NCBI RefSeq assembly: GCF_029835735.1
Contig: NZ_JAOEAL010000001.1
Coordinates: forward strand, 3,534,001 to 3,598,000
DNA length: 64,000 nt
Origin: Shewanella sp. GD04112
GTDB lineage: Bacteria; Pseudomonadota; Gammaproteobacteria; Enterobacterales; Shewanellaceae
Direction of reading: 5' to 3'
The notes under the pieces were generated by a model, which made no database searches, was not told the origin of the DNA, and worked only from the letters and a program-made list of their open reading frames with translations. Made by a program: the position numbers and the translations under genes. Numbering within the stretch: position 1 is the first letter of the stretch; each line of letters starts with the position of its first letter. Shown here piece after piece: positions 1 to 6,864 of this stretch.

Positions 1-1337
1 AAATGTTATTACTGCACCACGTTCCTAACGTATTGAGTGAACGAGTGCTGTTAGTCGGTTGCGGCAAAGAACGAGAACTAGACGAACGCCAGTACAAGCA
101 GATCATCACTAAAACCATCAACACCTTAAATGAAACTGGTTCAATGGAAGCTGTGTGCTTCTTGACCGAGTTACACGTGAAAGGTCGCGATACCTATTGG
201 AAAGTTCGCCAAGCAGTCGAAACGACCAATAGCAGTTTATACAGCTTCGATGCACTCAAAACCCGTAAAGGTGAGACCCGTCGTCCGCTGCGCAAGTTAG
301 TGTTTAATGTCCCAACTCGCCGCGAACTGACCTTAGGTGAGCGTGCGATTGAGCACGGCATGGCCGTTTCTGCAGGCATGCATTTATGCCGCGATGTGGC
401 TAACATGCCGCCAAATATCTGCAATCCAGCCTATTTAGCCTCTCAGGCTCGCCAATTGGCCGAAGTTCACGAAAACCTGCATGTCACGACTGTGGGCGAA
501 GAGCAAATGGCAAAACTCGGCATGAACTCTTACCTTGCTGTTGGCCGCGCTAGTGCCAATGAATCCATTATGACAGTGATGGAATACAAGGGTGCAGTCG
601 ATAGCACTGAGAAACCTATCGTGTTGATTGGTAAAGGCTTAACCTTCGACTCAGGCGGTATTTCATTAAAACCAGGCGAAGCCATGGATGAAATGAAATA
701 CGACATGGGCGGCGCAGCTGGTGTTATCGGCACCATGAAAGCCATCTGTGATATGAAGCTACCCATCAACGTCGTCGGTATTCTTGCGGGCTGTGAAAAC
801 ATGCCATCGGGCAATGCTTACCGCCCAGGTGACATTTTAACCACAATGTCGGGTCAGACCGTTGAAGTCCTCAACACCGACGCCGAAGGTCGTCTGGTAC
901 TGTGTGACGTATTAACCTATGTTGAGCGTTTTGACCCAGAGCTGGTTATCGACACGGCAACACTGACAGGCGCCTGTGTGATTGCCTTAGGCAAACATGC
1001 CTCAGGCCTGTTCTCATCACACAACCCTCTGGCTCATGAGCTACTCAATGCTGGTGAGCAAAGTGGTGACCGCGCATGGCGCATGCCACTGTGGGATGAA
1101 TACCAGGATATGCTCGATAGCCCATTTGCCGACATGACCAACTTAGGTGGTCGTCCAGCTGGCGCGATTACCGCGGCTTGTTTCCTGTCTCGTTTCGCCA
1201 AAAAGTACAACTGGGCTCACTTAGATGTGGCGGGTACTGCGTGGAACAGCGGCGCGAATAAAGGTTCAACCGGTCGCCCTGTGCCAATTCTGACTCAGTT
1301 CCTGATCAATCGAGCTGGCGTAGAATTAGGCGAGTAA
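1..1337 (+). CDS. pepA: Leucyl (cytosol) aminopeptidase PepA, 5' end cut by the window
   Basis: M17-family leucyl aminopeptidase, a cytosolic dinuclear-metal exopeptidase that removes N-terminal residues from peptides. The open frame runs from the first base, and an in-frame ATG lies at position 3. By comparison with E. coli PepA (about 503 residues) roughly the first 60 residues are missing, so that ATG is internal and not the start. Metal and catalytic residues are all visible: GKGLTFDSGG (Lys, Asp) followed by the catalytic Lys of ISLKP, KYDMGG (Asp), and NTDAEGRL (Asp, Glu, Arg). The C-terminal half matches the family closely to its end. A strong terminator follows at once, so it does not share a transcript with pheA. 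PepA of E. coli also binds DNA in Xer recombination; nothing here tests that. Very sure of the family. Confidence 0.96.
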   Translation, partial: MLLLHHVPNVLSERVLLVGCGKERELDERQYKQIITKTINTLNETGSMEAVCFLTELHVKGRDTYWKVRQAVETTNSSLYSFDALKTRKGETRRPLRKLVFNVPTRRELTLGERAIEHGMAVSAGMHLCRDVANMPPNICNPAYLASQARQLAEVHENLHVTTVGEEQMAKLGMNSYLAVGRASANESIMTVMEYKGAVDSTEKPIVLIGKGLTFDSGGISLKPGEAMDEMKYDMGGAAGVIGTMKAICDMKLPINVVGILAGCENMPSGNAYRPGDILTTMSGQTVEVLNTDAEGRLVLCDVLTYVERFDPELVIDTATLTGACVIALGKHASGLFSSHNPLAHELLNAGEQSGDRAWRMPLWDEYQDMLDSPFADMTNLGGRPAGAITAACFLSRFAKKYNWAHLDVAGTAWNSGANKGSTGRPVPILTQFLINRAGVELGE

Positions 1338-1352
1338 TCGCTAATAGCACTG

Positions 1353-1382
1353 AAAAGGCGAAGAATTTCTTCGCCTTTTTTT
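1353..1382 (+). terminator. Rho-independent terminator of pepA
   Basis: Inverted repeat AAAAGGCGAAGAA / TTCTTCGCCTTTT followed by an uninterrupted T run, 16 bases after the pepA stop. It separates pepA from the pheA leader. Confidence 0.9.
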
Positions 1383-1475
1383 ATTAGGCTCGAAGGCGAA
1401 ATGACGATTGGCTCAGGAATAATTGCAGCTTAGCTACGCGAAGAGGAAAGAAAATCGCGATTGAATAATTTTTGA

Positions 1476-1504
1476 TTGACAGCCACGCCCTCGCCCTTTA
1501 GTTT
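1476..1504 (+). promoter_or_regulatory. Possible pheL-pheA promoter
   Basis: A perfect TTGACA (1476-1481) is followed after 17 bases by a poor -10 candidate, TAGTTT (1499-1504). Transcription from it would begin only a few bases before the leader-peptide ATG at 1513 and leave no room for a ribosome site, so the real -10 or start may differ. No better pair was found in 1383-1512. Confidence 0.35.
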
Positions 1505-1512
1505 TACTCCCT

Positions 1513-1566
1513 ATGAAAACAAATACCGCAGCTTTTTTTACTTTCTTTTTTACACCCCCACTCTAG
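1513..1566 (+). CDS. pheL: Phenylalanine operon leader peptide (PheL)
   Basis: A 17-codon reading frame, too short for ordinary gene calling, encodes MKTNTAAFFTFFFTPPL. Five of its residues are Phe (FF and FFF), as in E. coli PheL. It stops just before a set of mutually exclusive hairpins and a terminator placed directly ahead of pheA. This is the classical arrangement in which ribosome stalling at Phe codons under low Phe-tRNA allows transcription of pheA. No obvious Shine-Dalgarno sequence precedes the ATG. Codon content and position make the call firm despite its size. Confidence 0.9.
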   Translation: MKTNTAAFFTFFFTPPL

Positions 1567-1629
1567 GAGGCGGATTTACTGTGTAAAAACGAAAGTAAAA
1601 ATCCAAAGCCTCCCACTGGGAGGCTTTTT
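1534..1629 (+). promoter_or_regulatory. pheA transcription attenuator
   Basis: Three competing pairings can be read. Pause hairpin: the Phe-codon stretch TTTTTACTTTC (about 1535-1545) with GAAAGTAAAAA (1591-1601). Antiterminator: GGAGGC plus GGATTT (1567-1578) with AAATCC plus GCCTCC (about 1599-1613). Terminator: AAAGCCTCCC (1605-1614) with GGGAGGCTTT (1618-1627), a 3-base loop, ending in TTTTT. The antiterminator uses the 5' arm of the terminator and the 3' arm of the pause hairpin, as expected for translation-coupled attenuation. Confidence 0.88.
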
Positions 1630-1670
1630 CGTCTTAAACGCTCGATAATACGGTGGCAAATGAGGTCAGA

Positions 1671-3674
1671 ATGCAAAAACCACAGCCTTTAAATCAAACG
1701 CGAGAACAAATTACTCACCTCGACAATGAGCTTCTCTCGTTACTCGCCGAACGTCGACGCCTAAGCCTTGAAGTGGCCCGCAGTAAAGAAGTAGATGTGA
1801 GACCCATTCGCGACACCCAAAGGGAAAAAGAACTGCTGGCTAGATTAGTCACAGCTGGCCGAGAAAAAGGCTTAGATGCCCATTACGTGATCTCACTGTA
1901 TCAAAGCATTATCGAAGACTCAGTCCTTAATCAACAGGCTTATCTCCACGGCCGTGCTAATCCAGAAACGCAAAAACAGCAGTACTGCATCGCCTACCTT
2001 GGCGCCCGCGGCTCCTACTCTTACCTGGCCGCCTCTCGCTATTGCCTACGTCGTCAGGTTGAGATGCTCGACTTAGGCTGCCAAAGTTTCGATGAGATTG
2101 TCCAAGCCGTTGAGTCAGGCCACGCCGACTATGGCTTTTTGCCGATTGAAAACACTTCGTCCGGCTCTATCAACGAAGTATATGACGTGCTGCAACACAC
2201 CAGCCTCTCCATCGTCGGCGAGACGACTATCGAAGTCAGCCATTGCCTGTTGGGCAAACCGGGCAGCAAACTGAGTGATATCAAAACCGTCTATGCCCAT
2301 CCGCAGCCAATTAGTCAGTGCAGCCGTTATCTGAGCCAGCACAAAGACTTAAGACTGGAATATTGCTCAAGCAGCGCCGAAGCAATGGAGAAGGTCAACC
2401 AATCTATCGATAATAGCGCTGCAGCAATTGGTAGCACAGAAGGTGGCGCGCTGTACCAACTCGAGTCGATTGAGTCGGGTCTTGCAAACCAAAAGATTAA
2501 CCAGAGCCGCTTTATCGTTGTGGCTAGAAAAGCCGTAGCCGTACCCGAGCAACTGCCAGCCAAAACCACCCTGATTATGGCCACAGGCCAAAAGGCGGGT
2601 GCCTTGGTTGAAGCCCTATTGGTGCTCAAGGCGCATCAGCTCAATATGAGCAAACTCGAATCTCGCCCTATTCCTGGTACGCCGTGGGAAGAAATGTTCT
2701 ATCTGGATATCGATGCCAATATCTCCAGCGAAGCCATGCAACAAGGGCTCAAGCAGCTCGAGAGGATCACGCGTTTTATCAAAGTATTAGGTTGTTACCC
2801 CTGTGAAACCGTCAAACCGACACAACTCAGTAATAGCCAATTACTTATCGAGCCGAGCACCTCAAAAGCTGAGGTGATAAGTACGGTGAGCCTTGATCCG
2901 TCTCCCTATCGCTTCAGTAAGGCGTACAAGGCGCAGGCGAGTGAAATTCACTGCGGCCCCTTTACCATTGGCGCAGGCCATATTGGTACTATTGCCAAGA
3001 TCACGCTGAGCAAAAGCCTGCTGCAGCAAGAGTCGTCACAGGCTGCCTTATCCGCCTTTGAGCGCAGAGTAAAACAGCTAAAAGAAGCGGGTTTTCAAGC
3101 GGTAATTTTAGACGGATGCCACTCACTCGCCTCGGCCGAAGCTATCATCCCTAAGCTGCGCCAAACCCTGCATCAGTATGATTTGCTTTGTGTCATCGCC
3201 ATCGAACAGGCGACGGATATGCCATTAGCGACTGCTCATGCCGACATGCTGTTCTTAACGGGCAAACAAATGTTTAATCAATCCTTGCTGACTCAGGCAG
3301 GCACCTTGCCGATCCCGCTATTCCTCGAACGTAACGATATGGCCAGTTATGAGGAGTTTATGGCGGCAACAGAGACGATTTTAAGCCAAGGTAACCAACA
3401 GCTTATCCTATGTGACTCCGGCATTCGAACCTATAACAATGCCAACTTACCCACCTTGGATTTAGCAAGCCTCATCCAAATTAAGGCCCACAGTCATCTC
3501 CCCATAGTGATTAACCCTTGTTATGCCATCAGCGAAGATGCGCTGCCACTGCAAACTCAAGGGATTAAACAGCTGAAAGCCGATGGCCTAGTGCTGAATT
3601 GCTCCCTCGAAGAAGATAAAGCACATGACGCATTGGCGCTGATGGCCGAGGTCGTGAGGGAGTTATATCGCTAA
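1671..3674 (+). CDS. pheA: Chorismate mutase / prephenate dehydratase with ACT domain and C-terminal DAHP-synthase-like domain
   Basis: Bifunctional P-protein of phenylalanine synthesis: chorismate to prephenate to phenylpyruvate. Numbered from the ATG at 1671 (667 residues), domains are chorismate mutase (about 6-94), prephenate dehydratase (about 105-290, with ENTSSGSINE and an SRF in place of the usual TRF motif) and ACT (about 298-372, with GALV and ESRP, the Phe-binding elements). E. coli PheA ends there at about 386 residues. This protein continues for about 290 residues, and the last 240 resemble type I-beta DAHP synthase (GPFTIGAGH near 429; LCDSGIRTY near 580; PIVINPCYAIS near 612). 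Residues that bind metal and PEP in active enzymes are replaced, so the domain is probably non-catalytic. ATG 1671 has GAGG 5 bases upstream; an in-frame GTG at 1653 is the alternative. Controlled by the pheL attenuator. Confidence 0.95.
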   Translation: MQKPQPLNQTREQITHLDNELLSLLAERRRLSLEVARSKEVDVRPIRDTQREKELLARLVTAGREKGLDAHYVISLYQSIIEDSVLNQQAYLHGRANPETQKQQYCIAYLGARGSYSYLAASRYCLRRQVEMLDLGCQSFDEIVQAVESGHADYGFLPIENTSSGSINEVYDVLQHTSLSIVGETTIEVSHCLLGKPGSKLSDIKTVYAHPQPISQCSRYLSQHKDLRLEYCSSSAEAMEKVNQSIDNSAAAIGSTEGGALYQLESIESGLANQKINQSRFIVVARKAVAVPEQLPAKTTLIMATGQKAGALVEALLVLKAHQLNMSKLESRPIPGTPWEEMFYLDIDANISSEAMQQGLKQLERITRFIKVLGCYPCETVKPTQLSNSQLLIEPSTSKAEVISTVSLDPSPYRFSKAYKAQASEIHCGPFTIGAGHIGTIAKITLSKSLLQQESSQAALSAFERRVKQLKEAGFQAVILDGCHSLASAEAIIPKLRQTLHQYDLLCVIAIEQATDMPLATAHADMLFLTGKQMFNQSLLTQAGTLPIPLFLERNDMASYEEFMAATETILSQGNQQLILCDSGIRTYNNANLPTLDLASLIQIKAHSHLPIVINPCYAISEDALPLQTQGIKQLKADGLVLNCSLEEDKAHDALALMAEVVRELYR

Positions 3675-3704
3675 TTTGAGCATATAAGGATACTAAGGAA
3701 CATA

Positions 3705-3733
3705 CAGCCACGAATATCGTGGCTGTCTTGTTT
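3705..3733 (+). terminator. Terminator of pheA
   Basis: Perfect 9-base arms CAGCCACGA / TCGTGGCTG around ATA, followed by a T-rich tail, 30 bases after the pheA stop. Confidence 0.85.
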
Positions 3734-3822
3734 AGAACTTAGGCTTCATAGCTGTGGATTTAGGACTGTAGATTTAGAGCTTAGGGTTTGGGTTTTACCC
3801 CTCAAGGTTAAACCCAGCTAAC

Positions 3823-5128
3823 CTAGGTCCGCTCAGGTGCAATCTGATGATAAGCCTCTGTTGCCACCGCATTACTGCGACGAATTAACCCCGTCATACT
3901 CGAGCCCTGCACTAAGATTGAAAACACCACCACAGCATAGGTCATCACGAGCAGTAGCTCACGCAGCTCGACACCGCTTTGTGAATCGACAATAACGCCC
4001 TCGGGTAAACTCATCGCCATGGCCAAGGCCAGCCCCCCCCCTGAGCCCACCCCAAATGAGTATCGACTCGGCATAGGGATTGTAAGACTTCACCATCCTA
4101 AATCCGATATAGGGCAAAAATACACTCACCGCCCGCGCCGTTAACACCAGAGGAATAGCCACTAACATAAACCACCATAATGGCGCCTTAAAGGTGACGA
4201 GCAAGAGTAATAATCCGAGCAGGAGGAACAACAACGCATTAAAGAAGGATTCAATCAGTGACCAAAAAGTGTAGAGTTTCACCCGCTCATGGCGCACAAA
4301 ATACTTAGGCACGCTGTAGTTACCGATAATCATCCCTGCACTGACCATCGCCAGTGGCCCCGATACCCCTAACACTTCGGCGATGACATAACCCGCCGTC
4401 GGGATCAGCAAAGTGACTAGCATCAACTGGGTTTCTTCCTCACAGTAGCGAAAGAAATGGTGCAACAATACGCCGAGCACGGCGCCATAAACGACGCCCC
4501 CGAGTGCCTCTTGGACAAACAATAGCGAGATTTGCGAAAAGGTCAGCGGCTCAGTTGAAAAAGCCAGATGGGAGATCGCCACAAAAATCACCAGTCCTAT
4601 GCCATCGTTAAAGAGCGATTCCCCTTCTACCTGAATCGCAATATCTTCGGGCGCGCCCATCTTCTTCAGAATGGCTAACACGGCAATCGGATCTGTGGGT
4701 GAAATCAAGGCACCAAAGAGCAAACAATGGCTTAAGACCAAGGGTAATCCCAGCATGGGAGCTATGTAATAAAGCAAACCACCGACGATAAAAGTCGAGA
4801 GTAAGGTACTGACAAAGGCAAGAATGAGAATTTCCCATTTCTGATGCCGTAAGATTTTTAAGCGGATCTGCAATGCCCCGGCAAATAAGAGAAAACCTAA
4901 CATGCCATTGAGCAATAGCGCCTGAAAGTCGAGCTTTTCCAGCCCCGCCACAAAGTAGCCATAAACATGGCCGCCAAGCGCCTTACCGCCCAGTAAAAGC
5001 AACAGACTCATTCCTAAGGCTAATGCGGTAATGGCGACGGTTTCTTGCAACTTATGCAAACGCGAGGATGCCACAGACGTGACTAAGGCTAACGCACAGA
5101 GAATACAGAGAATTTGATAACTAGTCAT
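3823..5128 (-). pseudogene. CPA1 (NhaP-type) Na+/H+ antiporter, frameshifted in a G9 tract
   Basis: Multi-pass inner-membrane monovalent cation/proton antiporter. The start at 5128 opens a frame of about 350 residues typical of CPA1 exchangers, with SPTDPIAVLAILKK and the ESLFNDGIGLV motif whose Asn-Asp pair is central to transport. At the conserved IWGGLRGG motif the frame runs through nine consecutive G residues (C on the given strand, 4033-4041) and shifts into a nonsense tail ending at 3959. The proper C-terminus, LALAMAMSLP onward, continues in another frame to 3823. With eight G residues the two parts join exactly (AGG GGG GGG CTG GCC). The sequence between is otherwise clean, so this is a recent mutation, a sequencing error, a phase-variable tract or slippage-corrected expression. 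The gene is monocistronic or cotranscribed with the small gene upstream at 5174-5509. Confidence 0.85.
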
Positions 5129-5173
5129 AAGAGTCTCTAATCACCCTAAGATGAAGAGACTCTAGCACAAGTT

Positions 5174-5509
5174 TTAGACTTCTAAACCATCCAACAGACT
5201 TAGCCAGCCTTTAATAATCCGATGGCAAAACCAAATGATACCAAAGAGATAAATCGAAAGGCTGAGCCAAGTGATGGGCAGGCAATAGCCCAACACCAAC
5301 AGACCAAGAAATATCACATTGGAGTGACGTTGCCAGCGTAGATGTGATGCCAGCAGAGCATTATCTTGCGTATGTCGTTGAGACAAGTTGATAAATAGGC
5401 TCAGCAATACCGGCAGCAGTAACAGCGGAAAGCCTGACATTAAGGCGTAAAGCAAATGGCCTAAGCTGCGATCTTCAATTTTTGCGGCATATGTGGTTGT
5501 CGTTGTCAT
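5174..5509 (-). CDS. Small integral membrane protein of unknown function
   Basis: A protein of 111 residues that I do not recognise. A polar N-terminus (MTTTTTYAAKIEDRS) precedes hydrophobic stretches at about 18-42 and 63-97; the second is long enough for one or two membrane passes. A basic, Gln-rich segment lies between them (about 43-62, with QRHTQDN). The C-terminus is short. The start at 5509 is preceded by GAGAG on the coding strand. It lies 45 bases upstream of the antiporter gene on the same strand, so the two may be cotranscribed. No catalytic motif is visible. Coding bias and family-like hydrophobic periodicity support a real gene, but function is unknown. Confidence 0.7.
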   Translation of the reverse strand: MTTTTTYAAKIEDRSLGHLLYALMSGFPLLLLPVLLSLFINLSQRHTQDNALLASHLRWQRHSNVIFLGLLVLGYCLPITWLSLSIYLFGIIWFCHRIIKGWLSLLDGLEV

Positions 5510-5670
5510 TGAGAGACTCCAGCCAGACGATGGGACTGGGCGTTACTCCGCCCTCGTCTTTAACCTTACGTTCTCGCAGACATAATCGCAACTAAGGCGC
5601 AAAAATATTTCCGCGCGAGTTTTTTAAATCACCAATGTTTTGAAGCGACCATGCCCTTCGCAGGCAAGTA

Positions 5671-6813
5671 TCAGGTCAAAGACAGCGTTACATCCGATTT
5701 GAGTTTAGTCGAGCAAGCTAACACATATCCGGCTTCGATTTCGGTAGGTGTTAAGGTCATGCTACTTGTGGACTCGGTCTCCCCTTCGAGCACTTGGCAT
5801 TTGCACGCGCCGCATACGCCCGAACGGCAGGCCGCAATAATCGGTAAGCCTTCGGCTTCAATCCCCTCAAGCAAGGTTTGCTCGGCCGTTAAAGCCCGCT
5901 TTTTATCGCCTATGGATAACATAAAGCTGTTACTGCCACTCACAGGAGCCTCAGTCTGCATTTCTGCCTGTTTAACGCGGCTTTGCGCCTCTTTCACCGC
6001 TGTGGCAAAACTCTCGTGATACAACTGAGTCATATCGAAGTTAAGCTCTGCAAGAATCGTTTTGACCGCCTGCATATAAGGCTCTGGTCCGCACAAAAAA
6101 ACGGTTCGCTCGGCAAAATCGGGGACTAAAGCTCGAAGATTATTGGCACTTAAACGGCCGATATCATGCAATACCGCCTCGGGATGCCAAGCCGTGTTAG
6201 CGGTGACATCCTCAACAATATAACGCAGCTTAAAATCTCGATGGCGCGTAGCCATTGTCTCTAATGAGGTTTTAAAAATAATATCGGCCTGGGTGCGAGC
6301 GCTGTGCACAAAAGCAATGTCGGCATTCATTTGGCTGTCGGTTAAATAACGCGACATCGAATACATGGGCGTGATCCCACAGCCTGCACTCAAAAATAGG
6401 TATTTTTTGGCAGGAATATCAAATAGATTAAACTGCCCCGTCGGCGGTAGGACTCGTACCGTTTGCCCCGGTTGTAAATGATCAATCAAGTAATTCGACA
6501 CCAGTCCGCCATCGACTCGCTTAATGGTTAACATTAAGGAATAGGGTCTCGAAGGGGTTGAGGACAAGGTATAACTGCGGCAAGCCTGCTCACCGTTGAT
6601 CTCTAGCACTAAGGTCATAAATTGCCCCGGCTTATAATCAAACTTCATCGGCTCACCGGCTTGAAAACGAAAACTCACGACATCGGCGGTTTCGTTCCAG
6701 CGCTCCACACACACTAACTGGCTAAAGCCCACAACACTTGCAGGCGCAGTAGATAAAGCGAGACTTGGCATGATATTTTGCATAGTACTGATATTCATCG
6801 TCTTTGTATCCAT
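5671..6813 (-). CDS. hcr: Hcp oxidoreductase (NADH:Hcp reductase)
   Basis: Electron donor to the hybrid cluster protein. The order is a ferredoxin-reductase FAD domain (RSYTLSSTPS, flavin binding), an NAD(P) domain (SAGCGITPMYSMSRY) and a C-terminal plant-type 2Fe-2S domain with C-x4-C-x2-C (CRSGVCGACKC) and a fourth Cys near the end (VLACS). This is the Hcr architecture, and hcp lies immediately upstream. The length of 380 residues exceeds E. coli Hcr (about 322), mainly through an N-terminal extension. Several Met codons near the N-terminus (6813, 6798, 6783) make the start uncertain. A perfect 12-base hairpin lies between the genes, ending 2-3 bases before the 6813 ATG. Likely cotranscribed with hcp and induced under nitrosative or anaerobic nitrate/nitrite conditions, by analogy. 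Confidence 0.93.
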   Translation of the reverse strand: MDTKTMNISTMQNIMPSLALSTAPASVVGFSQLVCVERWNETADVVSFRFQAGEPMKFDYKPGQFMTLVLEINGEQACRSYTLSSTPSRPYSLMLTIKRVDGGLVSNYLIDHLQPGQTVRVLPPTGQFNLFDIPAKKYLFLSAGCGITPMYSMSRYLTDSQMNADIAFVHSARTQADIIFKTSLETMATRHRDFKLRYIVEDVTANTAWHPEAVLHDIGRLSANNLRALVPDFAERTVFLCGPEPYMQAVKTILAELNFDMTQLYHESFATAVKEAQSRVKQAEMQTEAPVSGSNSFMLSIGDKKRALTAEQTLLEGIEAEGLPIIAACRSGVCGACKCQVLEGETESTSSMTLTPTEIEAGYVLACSTKLKSDVTLSLT

Positions 6814-6815
6814 AA

Positions 6816-6845
6816 CACTGCGGCTTTAGCGCGAAAGCCGCAGTG
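6816..6845 (-). repeat. Perfect intercistronic hairpin between hcp and hcr
   Basis: Arms CACTGCGGCTTT and AAAGCCGCAGTG with a 6-base spacer. On the coding strand it has no T run and is followed almost directly by the hcr ATG. It could stabilise the 3' end of hcp mRNA, restrict hcr translation, or partially terminate transcription. Confidence 0.75.
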
Positions 6846-6864
6846 ACTCCATGCATAAATCGGC

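Noticed and set aside
1534..1550. T-rich run read first as a terminator
   Set aside because: It is the Phe-codon stretch of the pheL leader peptide; the real attenuator hairpin lies downstream.
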